55,904 bases of DNA from Tetmemena sp. SeJ-2015 (GCA_027382625.1 JAJKFJ010022689.1:1-55904); one strand, 5' to 3'; positions 11,480 through 24,952 are shown, numbered from the stretch's first letter. Notes: generated from the sequence alone by a model not told the origin. Translations and numbers: made by a program.

Positions 11480-14460
11480 ATGAGTCCTTAGCAAGTTGAA
11501 ATGACCCCCGGAGAAAAGTCGATGAAGTTAATTTATTGAAAATTAAGCATTAGACGCCATAATATGTCGGAAAAATATGTAGTTGTCCTTACAAATCGTC
11601 TTAGCGATTAATTATCTATCTGTTCTACTGCTTCTTTCTTGGAAGCGAATGTTAAGCTGGTATTGGAAATGTTTGAAATTATAGATCTGAGGGTGGTTTC
11701 AAATCTAACTCCTTACACCCTGGATATTGAGTCAAAGACAGATAGGTCTAGTCTACCTTAAAAAATTAATTGCTATGTCTTTCGAAACGGCGTCTAAGTT
11801 GGATGATATCTTAGATTTATAATTTGTGCAGCGGAGACACCTTCAGGGAAATGTGGATATTTGCGCAACCGAACTTCAATGTTCAAGGAATACTGAGGTC
11901 ACCCCAACGCTGATTCTTATAGCAGATGTGTGCCAATAAGTGGTCGATTTTTGTTTTTTTTGATAACTCTGAATTGTTGTTTGTTTCTAATAGGCTGAGG
12001 TAATGATTTTTCTTTACGTTATATTGATATAAGTCTGGTTATACATAACTAAATTTTAATTTTAGATTCTAGATATGTGGAGGATTCCGGAGATTGAGCA
12101 GGTATATTTGGTTGATTTGATTCTGAAGCGATAGACCAGCACATGTAGCTTCTGCAGAATCGCATTACATCTACTAAAAGCGCTTTGTTTAAATTCTATT
12201 AGGCAATGTTCAGTCGATGGAGGTGCTTCTAGCTACACCAGATCGCACTATGATCGAAGGTAGAATGGCTCGGCCCAATAATATGTCAACTCCTAATTCA
12301 TAACTGTATAGAGCTTAACGCCAAAGTCGTGTTAAGAATGGTCTATTCTTAATATGTAACACTAATATGCAATGGGTTACTTAAATATTATACTACCTAA
12401 ATCTACTTTAGCTTTATTTCGTATACACCTGGGAACAAGAACTGAGCTGCTATGGGCACAGTTCATGGATGAGGGAGGGATCACGCGTGAGTTTGGAACG
12501 CATACACGCGAGATTGCACCCTTCGTACCCATATGTGCCGCATAGTAGACTTTCTGTCAGACTGCGTATATCTTTTGAGAACGGAAATCAGAACTATGCT
12601 GCCTTTCCATTTTGTTGTTAAAGTATGCGGACTTCGTATCATAGATTATCTGAGGTTCTTGGCCATTTCCTCGTATATCCGATGAAGTTGTTCGATTTTG
12701 AGGTACTTGGGTCTCTTAGTAGGTAACTGGGTACTGCACGGTGTATTAGCCGGTAGTTTCGGTATTGCTTCGTATCATCGATTTCGGGTCTTGGCGATTA
12801 ATACTTAGAGGAAGACTGGGGACGATACTATCTAACAGCTTACGATAGGGGGAGAGGACTATCTTTCAGGACAGCTGGGAGGGTACAAGAAAAGGGGCAT
12901 GCATGGGAAGGATACAAAGATTTGTTGTGATAGAAGAAAGCAAAGATAGATTTTATGCAGAATAAGGCGAATATTGATTCATACTTCTCTTAGCGAGAAA
13001 GCAATAGAACGCATGGAGCTTATTCCTCCATGTGTGTTGTTAATTCATCGCTCAAGGAGAACTCTGAATATGGTGAGCCTGGCCAACATGTGGGAGCAGA
13101 TGTCAGCCTGGTAGAGAGTCAGGAGCTCTCTTCACGTCTTATGGTCTATCATATCGCGCATGTAGGGTGGAGGGGACGCTGAAAATATTTTGAGGGATGC
13201 TCACAAAGTGTTAAGTATAAATCTACCATTTGACCAAGCACGGCCGTGAGATCGGATCTTGTTGCTGCAGAAGGAATAGGGAAACAGGTCAGATATTTGA
13301 AGGTCTCTATCAGAGATTTACCTTTCCATCTTTCGCGTGGTCTTTGGATGGACTTCATCCACTGGCGGTCGAAGGTAATCTGAGAATTGAGACTCATTAA
13401 CGCATCAGGGGACCCAAGTAGGTCCCACGTGACTTTATGATCTAGGATCTCTGACCTAAGGTTGTCTAACAGGATGGAGCAGGAAGTGTTAGGTGATGGG
13501 AGTTATGGGGAGCCTGATAGCATTACTGCACACCCGAGGGGGATGGCCTGTCACTAATCATAGAGTTTTCTAGGTGGTGTTAAGAAAATTATAATCTCGC
13601 AATTTGAGACTATTTAATCTCGCAATAGTCAGTGGGTCACGAGATGCATTATTATATGAGTATTATTAATGAGTATATTAAGTTTCGTTGCCTCACTAGA
13701 GATCTACTGAACTACGGCATTAGTTATTAGGGCCAATTACCACTGGATCGCAAAATTTGACGAATTATTGGCGAAATCAAGAGTCTCACAAAAGAGAAAT
13801 TGTACTTATGCAGACGCCTGGATATTGTTTTAGTAATAATACAGAAATTTATTCTGCGCTTAATAAGTCTTTTGCCACTGTACAGCTTATCATTCTTTTG
13901 AATAAGTATAGACGAGGCCTCATACTTATATGAATATTATCATCATTAAAGACGTAAATTTCAAACGAGCTACAAGTATCTATTTATATTATTGTATGTT
14001 AACTTGTCAGTGGGTTTTTGTATTTGATCTAGGAATCAGAGATTTAGCATGAGGACCATAATAAAACAGACCTCTTGTGCACTTGGCGGGCTGCTCTGAC
14101 AGTAGAGATTAGAGGACCGGTCAATATATTGTGGGGATGGAGTTCTATTTTATATATGTTTGGCTTGGTTAATGTGCAGAAGCTGTGGAGGCTATGACCT
14201 CAGGAACGATTACAAATGAGGAAGAGAGAGAGAGCCAATTGATCATAATACCGGGATGAACTTCTTTACACAACAATATAGTATTGCCTCCATCTCGACC
14301 AAGTTCAGTGTTCATCTAGCATACCTCATATCCTTAGCTTACCTAGTTGCTCTACCTCCACCGCTTGGAGGCTGCAGGTTCACGGATTGGACAGGTAACC
14401 TATGACGGGATCTGGAGTATTGTCGAGGGAATGTGAAAATCATGGACCTTCAAGATCTGT
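11480..14460 (+). pseudogene. Repeat element, copy 4 (plus), with long ciliate-code frames
   Basis: Collinear in inverted orientation with copy 1: 11.80 kb matches 9.20, 12.17 matches 8.99, 13.05 matches 8.47 and 13.39 matches 8.22. GT..AG gaps lie at about 11998-12065 (matching the copy 1 intron at 9029-9080) and 12347-12402. With TAA/TAG as Gln there are open frames at 12075-12580 (for example LFRIHLGTRTELLWAQFMDE), 12577-12930 (LSEVLGHFLVYPMKLFDFEV) and 12980-13250 (LANMWEQMSAWQRVRSSL, GGGDAENILRDAHKVLSINL). TGA breaks separate them. The block at 14280-14400 matches 8780-8910 but out of order. Function unknown. Low TGA density suggests the family coded for protein until recently. Confidence 0.5.
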
Positions 14461-17430
14461 AAGCTAAAGTCTTCTGTGTCATTCGTTGAGGATTGTGTTA
14501 TCCATTACCAAATCTTTTTGTTTTTTGTTGTTCTAGAGCACTACGTGCGTTCTCATGAGTGGATTTGTACTTGTATTACACAACTTCATAAAGTTTTTCA
14601 CAGAGAGTGAAGTGAATTAAAGATGTAGTTTACGTATTATCGGCTAGTTAAGAATTCAATTTTTTAAGTACGCTAAATTAGAGTTAGGAAATGACAATCA
14701 TATAGAGTAAAAAAAATACCACATATAATGTGGACGTTCGCATGCGCTTTGGTAAGGCTAGCTGAGTGATATCACTGGAGAGAAATCTGGTACGAGTATT
14801 GGCAAAGTGTGAATTAAATATTAAAGGGTATATATATTACTTTATAGAGCGTAAAATATTGGATAGTGTGTACTGTGTAGTAGATTCAATAATAGAGAAA
14901 CTTATAAGGTAAGGATAATTCGTCGAATAAGTTGATAGATCTAGATAGATGAGATAGAGATTGTTCACGTAGTCTAAGAACAAATTGAGAAACTTTAAGA
15001 GAAAAACCTAAGAAACAGCAATAATTATTAGCATAGGTGTGGTAGAAAGTCGAGGAGAGAAAAAATTCATGAGAGATATGAGTGAGCCTCACAACAATGT
15101 GGAGAAGAGTCGAGATATAGAATCAAGTAGGTCTATATAGCAGCTTTTCTCTCATGAAATATCCGTGCCTATGGAGGGTGATGCTGCGACAAATTATATT
15201 GAGGTTGCATATTATGTTATTGAGCTACTCATATGCTTAATTTATTTTTGTGTTGGCAGGCGGTATAGGTGACTCATGTCCGAAATATGGGGATTTTTAT
15301 AGTGTTCATTAGTTGATAACTGCGACTTTTGCGGAACCACGTTGACGAATTTGATAGTCTGGTGGTTGTTCACGAGAATGCGAGATTACGTCATAGAGTG
15401 AGAATTGGATGATGAGTATGTTGGGCAGGTCCGAAATTGATACCGGTTGCTGTTAAGTTTGCTTGCATCTTCGCATTGCGTATGTCGTGATTGAGAGTAT
15501 ATTTGTCTAAGGTTCTCAGGAACGAATTCAGTCGGATTAGTATATCTACGTACGACTGTAGTAGCGAGTGGATTTTCTCAGATTAAATATTATAAAATGT
15601 GGATAATGGGCCGAAAATATTTTATATCTTATTTATTAATATATCCCATTCTTCGCTATTATTAATGACGATCATCTATTATATTCTGCAGTATATTTAT
15701 AATTCAGAAGTTATTGAGGATTTACAATAATCCTACGCTATATTAGCTTTTTATGTAAATTCATGCCCCTGTAATAATTATTATTATATTATTGATATTA
15801 ACAATTGAATTAATATTCTTTATCCTTTGGATTTGAAGAGTTTTCTAGATTTAGATACCTAATACTCACCTCATTATTTCTTACTATTAGAGTATTTATG
15901 ATAGTCAAGACGTTAGTTATTCGTATTGTAACATCTCTTATTATCTATCTTTCTATTCATATGTATTATTATAAGCCAGGAAGTTCTGGCTTTTTCACTA
16001 TAATGTTTAATTCCAAATTATATTATTTATCTTATGAATTATCAATTTGTTTTTATATTAATTCTGTATATATTGTTACTATAAAGTATTTATATTTAAA
16101 ATTAAAAGGGTAGATTTGATATTAATGTAGTTATTGGTAACCTGTCATCTGTGAATCTTTGGTACTGCTTCTTATATAGAAGCAAAGTTAGGGGAGGACA
16201 GGACGTGATTCATTTGAATTCCTAATTGGAGCAATCACCACGAATATATAAGAAATGCACAGACAAATTCTCACAGCACTGATATAAAAAGCTTAATGGA
16301 ATTCTAATTTTAGAACTTTGAGTGTAAAGAAATCTTTATGTATTTTACCATTAGTTGTTTTCTGAAAGTTATGCCGAGTTTACGCTCACTGTGAAATTAT
16401 AATGAGTAAGGACTATTGAGAGAAGGTCAACACAACTATATAACTATAAGGTAGCAAAAATGCAGGATGCAGCTACCATTAATGAGGATGAATACGAACA
16501 TTCCCAGCCGAAATAGTCCATCTTTTAGAACTAAATTTTCACAAATTTGAAACAAAAAAAGACAAGAATCTTTTACACTTTCGCTTATTATAGTTTAATG
16601 AAGCAACATAGTTATTCTCGCTTGCGTTCTCACTCATGAATATAAATTAAATGCTCAGTGCATTTTATTCGTAGCTTTGTACTTTGCTTGGAACCGTTCT
16701 GAAATCTAAAGCTATCTCTTTTGTAAATATGATGAAGACTCTAGTTCAACGAAGATTTTGGATAGATAATGTTTAGCAACGAGGCTGCTTCCTTTTGAAT
16801 ATAAGATGGGTTTGGTAGATAAAACAATTTCCAGTAATTTTGACAGCATGTTTCCTCCTATAGAGCTTCAAAGTTTTAAGTTTCACTCTACTAACAAGTT
16901 AATTAAAAACCTTATTAAGTAATAAAGTACTTGGATGGCGATTAGCAAATGCAGGTTATTAATTTCATGATGTATTTTTATCATTCACTTATCTCTCTTA
17001 GCTTAAATTTATTTGAGTTTCAAATTTGTAAATAAACTTCTTAAGTGGAGCAATTCTGCTTGGACTGGTGATTTACTAGTTAGATTTTTCTAAAAAGCGC
17101 TTGGAGTAAATTAGCAAAAAGTAATACAAGATGAATGTGGCTATAGTATTTTTAAGTCTTACATCCAGTTTGTCAGTATATGCTGGCTATTACTTGCTGT
17201 ACTTTAACTACACGAACGTATTTGTTTGATAAATTAATTTTATTAAAGTTTGGGAGCTGTACCCCACCTGGGAGTTTGTTAAAGTTAATATATTCTATTG
17301 GTATTTTATTTAAGTATATGAAGAGAATAACTTAGTGAGCACTTTCTTCTTGTTTAGTTTCGTGATTATTGGATAGTCTGTATTACAAATAGCAGTAGTA
17401 ATAAGTCACTTGCAGTTGTCCTAAAACTAA
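14460..17430. other. AT-rich germline intergenic region, no gene recognised
   Basis: Open frames are short, without conserved motifs or the Gln-from-TAA/TAG bias of the real genes here. No repeat structure noted beyond AT-rich simple sequence. Confidence 0.5.
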
Positions 17431-17433
17431 GTG

Positions 17434-19180
17434 ATGAACACAGAGTCAGACTCATGTAAATCAAATGAGAGCTCTAACGCAGAATCCAATCAGCACAGGT
17501 GAGACCAACTCAATTAAAATGATAGCTAAGTCTAAGAAAGAAATGATGACACCATAGAAAGAGAACTCCAAAACGAGGTCCCAGATCTGAATCAAAATGG
17601 ATTCTTCCAAAGACTGTAGCAGTATTTTATCTTCATCTATTTAAATTGAAGTAAGAAAATGATGGAACTTCTCATAAAGAAATTTATAAAGACTCTATCT
17701 AAAGTGAAATCATAGAGGACAATTAACAGGATTAAATCCATTTAGATAAAGATGAGAGTGAAAATATAAAAATTTTAATTTTCCTCTTTGAAAATTCATT
17801 TTAAAATCCCGCTATTCAATAATCCCTTTATTCAATACAAAACTAAGACTAGTATAGTCGACATAAAGAATTAGAGTTAAATCCATCTCAAGGCTTTTCA
17901 AAGTCAACTCGCATTATTAAAGACTCTCAAAGAAAACTAAATATTATTAAATATTAATAGAAGCATTAAATTAGCATAAATAAATGATGGCGATAGAATG
18001 TTAGAAAGTCAATATTAACATTCAATTTTCCCTCATAAGAAAAGCAAAAATATGTCCAGAAGACAAACTCCTCATCTCTAACACGATCTAGATGTGTACA
18101 CTTTCATTTTTCTTTTGCAAGTATCTCAGATTATGAAAAAGCTAACAATGAGTAAGAAACTGCAAGTAATTGGTTACTGCTTTTTCATTTTCTCAACCTA
18201 ACTTGTGATTCTTATTTACATCTTGCTTTTGTCTCAAGAGATCAACTTTGGATAACTTCAGAAATACTTAGAGCAACTTGCTCAAAATAGATTAACTAAA
18301 AGTCTATATATATAAATTGCTAGTGAGAGTTCTTTCTGCTTTTGTTGTGGTGATATTTTTAATGAAAGACTACTTCCGGCCTTTGAATCGCCTGACTCTC
18401 AGTCTCAGCCTGAATCAGGACTCTTTTCTTCAATTATTTTAATTGTATAGATTTCATAAGATCTAAAGACAAGTGTTTAGGAGAGACTATGTGCTCACAA
18501 CCTTAGGAAACTAGCAAGATAGTGGCACTAACACTACTTTCTTGGTACGATTTATTCTTGTAATTAAGCAAGCAGCGAGAAGCTTTGCATACAAAGTACC
18601 AGTTGTACTTCAACTTCAGCAGTTGAATTTAATAACTCTCACCCTAATGATTTCACTTAAACTTATCTTCAACGTCCATGACTTAAAATGCACTTCGTTA
18701 ATTATTCAATAACTAATTTAATGACGCTGATGATAATATAGGAATAATCAAAGACTTTGCGGCACTTGTAGTTCTAAGTGAAATAGATTAGAAAGGCATA
18801 GATTTCATTCTCTGGTTCTACAAATACGTGCTCAATTTTGATCTTGAGGAGAAGCTAGAGGATGAAATCAGGCGCTTCAACTAGTATATACAAATTATAA
18901 TGCGCCATATAACTCTTTAAATATGTATAACTTAGCAGAATTTGACTGGTCGCCTAGTCTTAAACTTAAGGTTAAGTTCTATGTGCTATTTTGGTTTATG
19001 CTTCCCAATCTATTTGTGGGAGTCTGGTTTTTTGCAGTTAAAATTTATCACCAGGTTGAATGAAACAAGTATCAATAAGCAAATTTTAATTACTCATCTC
19101 AAAAATATTAACAATTATAATTTAGTTTTTGTGTATTTATATGAAAGTTAAAATGTTGGAATTTAATATTTGGACTTCAT
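17434..19180 (+). CDS. Polytopic membrane protein of ciliate type, IES-split
   Basis: ATG 17434 opens a Ser/Asn/Gln/Glu-rich N-terminus (MNTESDSCKSNESSNAESNQ). After several frame changes comes a hydrophobic segment (GYCFFIFSTQLVILIYILLL, about 18165-18225). A middle block follows (FLVRFILVIKQAARSFAYKV, then QLNLITLTLMISLKLIFNVH, about 18550-18680). A downstream block has IIKDFAALVVLSEIDQKGID and FILWFYKYVLNF (about 18745-18835), then more hydrophobic segments. I infer a multi-pass protein with conserved acidic loops, similar in pattern to large uncharacterised ciliate membrane families. Frame changes near 17630, 18480 and 18700 probably mark IESs I could not resolve. The 3' end is uncertain. 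Confidence 0.5.
17491..17514. other. IES, pointer CAAT
   Basis: CAAT at 17487-17490 and 17511-17514. Removal deletes an in-frame TGA and joins NAESN to QNDSQVQERNDD in frame. Confidence 0.65.
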
Positions 19181-19629
19181 AGCATATAAAAATAACTGAG
19201 AATTATCTATTATAATCAATGACTTGCTAAAATAATAAATGAGCGGTTGCAACTTTATATCTGTCATATTTTATGATAAAACCCTGAGGATTATTTTTTA
19301 GCTAGTCAAAAAATTAATTCGAGCTTCCTCTTTGATTATATCAATACCTATTCTGGCCTAATATTCATGCTGGAGATCAAAAATTTATCCTCATTGTAAC
19401 TAAGGTAATCTCGTACACAGGTTTCAAAATTAAAAGTTTCTGATTCATGCTATCTAAAATAGTGATATAATTATTTAAATAAAATATCCATTTTAATTTG
19501 CATTTTACTCTATTATCTAAAAAAGTATCAGCTATAAATATTATTTTAATACTGAATAATCTAAGAAACCTTTCTTGAGAAAGTTAGCAAACATTTTTGA
19601 AATAAACAATTTTGAATTTGTGAATAATG

Positions 19630-22600
19630 ATGAATAATAACAGACAGCAGCAGAGGTTTGACTTCTCAGATGAGGAAGATGAAAGAGATACTGATCCTTA
19701 TAGACGCGCAGACGCTGAGTTTTAGCATCGATAGTTTGATTACGATATGGAAGGCCAGAACTAAAACGAAGAAGAAGAAGAAGATTAATATGAAAAGGAT
19801 AACAACAGAAGGAAGAGAGAATTTAAATTATGTAGTTTTTATATTTAAGAGGTTGGAATATTAAAATTTTAACAAGAAGAGTAGTATGAAGATGAAGAGG
19901 TGAGATAATAGATGATGATGTAATAGGAGTAAGAGGAAGAAGAGGAAGAAAATCCTTACAACGAAGTCTATGTTTGGGGAAATGATTCTTGCGGGTAGCT
20001 GGGACTCTGTGATTTATTCCCTGAAAAACTTTCCCTTTTATTTCCTAAAACTGCTAATTTCAAAGTGAGCATCAAAAATTATCCCATTGAACTATGTAAC
20101 TGCTTTGTTTCAGACCAAGGAATCTATTCAAGGTCAAAATAAAACTTTAATCATGTAAATATTGGGGGACTGAAGTTTGTTAATCAACATCATCTATTTT
20201 AAATTTGCAAAATGCCCTAAAAATCGTCCATATAGAGGAAATGGGCCATTTAATAATGCCAAAGAATTAAGAGTTTTTGACCTTTAAATTTAACCTTTGA
20301 GGTCAGGTTATCATGATTTCAATATTTTTTGTATAATGAATATTGAGGAATACTTTCATGTAAAATTGGCACATCTTTTATGACTGAATCAATTTGAATT
20401 TCTATATATCATATCTAAAAATAGTGAGCTCTAATGAGAAATGAATTAATGAATATAGGTGAGAAGTAGTTCAGCAGATTAATTTTCAATGAATTTAGAA
20501 TGCTATTAAAATCGAAAATAAGCATGACATTAAATAGAATTGGAGACTTCTCATTTTTAAAGAGAGTAAGAAAGCAAATAACTGCAATAGATGAAGATAT
20601 CTTGATTTTGAACTTAACGCATATAATTCTTAGAAAATAAATTCGTAGGAAGAGATATTCTCTATGATTGGAGGACGTCAAATAATGCAATATTATAAAT
20701 ACTGATGGCAATTTAACTATAGCCTCTATTTGTGCAAATTGTAGATTTTGCTGGATGATCAAGTATCGCTAAATTTGCTATATTCTTTAAAACTATTATT
20801 ATGAAATTGACTAAACATATTTCAAAATTGAAATGAAATCATAATTCTGTTTAGCACCAAGGCCACATTTTATTCAAGGGCTCTAAAATTAATTAATTCC
20901 ATTTTGAACTACTAATTATTTTGTTTAGCTTTGGTACTGGTTTAGGAGACAAAAGTCTGTAAAGCAAATCAACTCCATCAAATGTGGAGAGTCTAGTTGA
21001 ATATTTCATTTGCTCAGTGTCTTGTGGAAGTGATCACACTTTGGCTTTAAGTGAGAACGGAGTATGCTTTTCTTGGGGCAAAGGCCAGTTTGGAGCATTA
21101 GGAAATGGTCATTCTAACAACCAATACGAGCCAAACTTAGTAAACTTTTAGGATCCCATCATAGAAATAGAAGCCGGAGCCAATCACTCTGCTTTTATAA
21201 ACAAGAACTAAACCCTCTTGATGTGCGGCAGCAGTTAGTATGGTCAGTTGGGTCTGGGCAAAGAGGCAACTGGAAATGTTTACAACGTAGCCAAAGTAAG
21301 AGAAGCTGTAAAGAGTGTTGCTTGCGGAGAAAAGCACAGTCTTATAATTTCAGCTGAGAACAGCAGAGTGATGGTTACTGGTGCTAATGATAAGTTGCAA
21401 CTTGGATTTGGGAATCTTAATACTGAACTTTGCTAAATATTACATTGTTCTTGTTAAATTTTTAGTTGCATTTACTAGTTTTAAGAAATCGAGTCCCTGA
21501 AGAAAGTGAAAGCACAGTAAGTGAAATGCTGGAATCTTTCTGCAGTAATTGACATCTAAAACTCTTTTTGGGTGTGGGGTGTTCTCTAAGACACTGAGGC
21601 TAAGAAAACTCTGTGCATAAAGTAGCCAGAACTGGTTTCTAAATTGAAGATTAAGAGCATAGAGATAGGAGAGTCAATGGCAGTTGCTATAGATTAATCA
21701 TCCTCAAATGCCTTCATCATTTGCAAATATTTTAATTTATAAAATTATCATTGGAACTAACTCAAGAGGAGAACTAGGATTGCTAGATCAGCAAGCAAGG
21801 AAGAGCTTTGTGTTGGTAGAGGAAATATGTGATAAGCAAATAGAATTAGCATCTGTCGGCAAATCAGGATTTGTTGTGGCGATAGGCTAGCTTTACGAGC
21901 CTAATCAAAATCCTTATAAAGAAATATAAGTCAGAGAAATCAACGAGTATCCCATTGACAATTCACTTGTTTTAAATTACTGATTCTTTTCTTATTAATA
22001 TTCTGAATGCTTAAGACACTTCATCTCTTCTGCACAATTAGCAATTGGATCGTTCTTCAAATCATTTGAACTATTTATTTAAAATTGAACAAGAGAAAGT
22101 CGCTTGATGCGAGTTCAAACAGCCTCAATAAAAGTAGAGGTGGCCTTTAACAAATTCAAGGGAGTTAGCCGCCTTTAAATTATAACCCATAGCTGGCCAC
22201 TCTAGGTTAAATTTAGCAAGCTCAAATTTCTCCAATCCTCAACTCAAAGACTCCCAATTTTAACTCATAGGTGCATCCTTCAAAGCCCACTCAAGACCTT
22301 CAAGAGCAAGCAGTTCAATAATTAAATCAAGAACAAGCTAGCTAGATAATTAGGTTGAGAGAGCAATTGGCTTAGAAAGATCAACTTGCCAGAGACTATG
22401 AGAGATAAATTAACACCTTGAAAACTCAAGTACATTCCAAAATGACTCAAGAGCAAAACTCAGCATCTAGGAGGTAGCACAAAGAGGATTAAGCCTCTCA
22501 TTAGTATGCAGAAGTATAATCTAAATGCATCTAGTTAGAAGCAGAAAATTAATCTCTGCTCAACAAAAAGGAAACCTTAGACAAGAAAGTTGAATCTCTA

Positions 22601-24208
22601 GTCAAGTTTTTAGAAGAGGAGAGAAAGATTAGACACGACTTAGAAGACAGAGTCAAAGCCATGGAGGCCAAAAGCCAGGCAGATGATTAAAGAGTTTAGC
22701 AATACCGCTCTAAAGCAGATTAAGCAGATGCAAGAGAGTAGGAGTTAAAAAGGTAAATTGATGAGCTAGTTGAAAAAGAAAGAGTTGCTTAATAGGAGAC
22801 CAAGGAGACTCTTAAGAAAAGCAGTATAGCTCTAGACGAAAATTAATCTCTCAGAGCTAAGGTAGAGATGATGAACTTGAAAGTTACTAATCTTGAGAGG
22901 GAAAACGCAAAGCTCTATAAACAAGTTAGCTCAGGGAACACCCACCCATAATCTTTATCCAACACTTCCAGATTCAATTCTATTTCTTATTAAGTTATAA
23001 TTTGGGATAGTCAGAGCAATAGCATTCATTTTAACCGAACTTGATTACATCTCCAAAAATTCAAAGTTACGGAGAATCCTCCCTGAAGCAAACACTGAGA
23101 TTTGATCAAGATAATGATAGAAGCATGACTCTTTACTAGCCTTTAAGGGAGCCATCTCCAGTTGTTTTATCCTCCAGGCTAAACGATTCCAGAAATATGA
23201 ATTATCATTTACAAGCATCAGGATCATTAGAGCGAAGCCAAAGAAATCTGAATTCTTCCTATGGAAGAGGAGGAGAGAATAGTTATAATTTTTATTACGC
23301 TGCTGCTCCAGTTTCAGCCACTCTGAGTGCTCTCAGACCAATCCATAGAGACAGAGACTTGGGAAATACATTTGGTTCGGAGAACAACAATTCTCAGCAC
23401 ATGAAATCTGAAATACTCTAATAAGAGACTTTTTCACGACCACCAAATTCAAGATCTCCTAGATTTGAACAAAGAGAAGAAGATTCCAGAGCTCAAAATA
23501 GAATTTATTAGGAAGAGGAAAGAAGAAGGAGCATAGACAAAAACGCTAATCTTACCTTTGAAGGCAGTCAGAGAATGGTGTTCAGCTCTCTAGATTAGCA
23601 AAGAGACAATTCCAATTATGATAGCATGCCCATTGATCGCTATTAAGTATCTTAACATTAGCAAAGCAATCATACCTTAACAAAGCCACCTATGTACTCT
23701 TAATAATTATATTTAAGAATTATTACTCTCCCTTGAGATCCAAGAGTTCATTAAATATCCCAGACTTATAATTTTATAATAAAGGGCTTAAAGAGTTAGG
23801 TTGCTTCTAGATTCCTCAGGGCAATGAGAAATCATCAAAACCATCTTACGGATCTAGTTTACTTCAAACTTAAGAGAAATAGTGCGATTCCTTAACCAAG
23901 AAAACAGCAATCAAAGTCATCAACAGAACTCATATGTTACTCCGGTATCAAGCAAGTATGAACCACCTAATAACGAAACTTCTATCAACCAATCTCGACT
24001 TTAAAATTCAACATATGGAGAGGGAACTCCAAACCACAATTCTTTATTACCAATATCAATAAATTATAGAAAATCAAATAAATTTTACCCTTTAAGACTT
24101 CAACTTCCCACTTCATTAAAAAATATAACTTCTAGTATGAAAGTCTATGATAATAAATACCTTTAAAATATTGCTTTTTAATTCTTTTTTTAGCATGTTA
24201 TTTTATGA
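19630..24208 (+). CDS. RCC1-repeat protein with coiled coil and Gln/Ser-rich tail
   Basis: ATG 19630 starts an acidic Gln/Glu-rich leader, then RCC1 repeats: VYVWGNDSCGQLGL (about 19965), then after a long germline insertion FGTGLGDKSL (20932), CGSDHTLALSENG, SWGKGQFGALGNGH, CGSSQYGQLGLGKE, CGEKHSLIIS and IIGTNSRGELGLL. RCC1 repeats form a beta-propeller used in GEF or scaffold roles. An IES with pointer TTTAAA (21977-22083) joins SLVL directly to KLNKRKSLDASSNS, so the long coiled coil at 22.3-22.9 kb (IIRLREQLAQKDQLARDYER and similar) and the Ser/Asn/Gln-rich tail belong to the same protein. Frames change again near 23740 and 23870, so the end at TGA 24206-24208 is provisional. A cytoskeletal scaffold is plausible; the exact role is unknown. 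Confidence 0.7.
20150..20931. other. Large germline insertion inside the RCC1 gene
   Basis: The RCC1 frame stops making sense after GIYS (about 20125-20140) and resumes at FGTGLGDKSL (20932). The roughly 780-bp gap contains a 74-codon plus-strand ciliate-code frame at about 20432-20660 (MRNELMNIGEKQFSRLIFNE...), which may be a segment of another gene or chance. The exact pointer was not resolved. Confidence 0.5.
21434..21469. other. IES, pointer TTGC
   Basis: TTGC at 21430-21433 and 21466-21469. Excision joins NTELC to IYQFQEIESLKK in frame. Confidence 0.75.
21722..21752. other. IES, pointer ATCATT
   Basis: ATCATT at 21716-21721 and 21747-21752 flanks 25 AT-rich bases. Excision gives AFIIGTNSRGELG, a proper RCC1 repeat start. 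Confidence 0.85.
21977..22083. other. IES, pointer TTTAAA, joins RCC1 and coiled-coil parts
   Basis: TTTAAA at 21971-21976 and 22078-22083 in the same codon phase. Excision removes the TGA at 21981 and joins SLVL to KLNKRKSLDASS. Confidence 0.7.
22991..22998. other. Candidate 8-bp IES, pointer TTAT
   Basis: CTTAT-TAAGTTAT-AATTT: removing TAAGTTAT restores the frame from RFNSISY to NLGQSEQQHSF and opens another 750 nt. Only 4 bp lie between the pointer copies. Confidence 0.55.
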
Positions 24209-24278
24209 AAGAATTAAAATTGCAAATAAAATAGCATATCTTTTATTGTAGTATTAAATTAACTAAATTGTAAGTATA

Positions 24279-24724
24279 ATGAATAGAAACTAGGCTTAAG
24301 GATACTAGCAGAACTCTTAGTTCAGTTTGATGCCTAACTAGAATCACTTCTAGAACCTTCCCACTCACTCTCTCCCATCATACTCATAATAACAACAGCA
24401 AAGTACAAATCAATAGTCGAGAGTTCCCTTTGGTGAAACTTCTCACTCTAAGTATGCAAACCAATCCTATCAATACCCTCAAAATGAGATTATAAATTCA
24501 CTTATTTTAATGAGCTGCAGAATTCGCATATTACTGATTATAATCAGTATAGCCAGCCAAGTCAGGACGCACTAGGAAAAAGCACAGGCTTGCTATAAGG
24601 CATAAGAGACAAGTTAGCTATGCTCCAAAAGAGCAAGTATGAACTAGAAAACAAGATTCACAACTTTGAAAACAAACTTAAAGACCCAGTCGCACCTTCC
24701 AACCTCAAAAGCAGCAGATTATGA
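24279..24724 (+). CDS. Small Gln/Asn-rich protein with C-terminal coiled coil
   Basis: ATG 24279, TGA 24722-24724. The N-terminus is Gln/Asn-rich with a poly-Gln run (from TAA/CAA/CAG). After one frame change near 24487 the rest reads YFNELQNSHITDYNQY, a short helix KLAMLQKSKYELENKIHNFE, and SSRL stop. The frame change is repaired by removing GAGAT (pointer AT) or by an equivalent small indel. About 145 aa; no family recognised. It might also be a last exon of the upstream gene, but it has its own ATG and an AT-rich spacer of 70 bp. Confidence 0.55.
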
Positions 24725-24952
24725 TCACAAGTATTTTATATTCATGTTAGCAAGAAGCATTTCAGTTATAATTCTTACTTAGTTTCATAAAAGAAAGAAA
24801 GAGATATTGAATAGAAGCTTAAAATTAAAAATCATGTCCTGATATGAAGGTATATAAACCAAATCAAATAATTAATCCATTTCAATCAACTTTATGCATT
24901 AGTTTATAAGTCAATGTATTGAAGTTTAAATGTAACAGTCGGTCGAAAGTGA

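Noticed and set aside
20415..20762. 115-codon minus-strand frame inside the RCC1 gene gap
   Set aside because: Hydrophobic composition of AT-rich antisense sequence, no Gln bias, no motif. The plus strand has a better but also weak frame.
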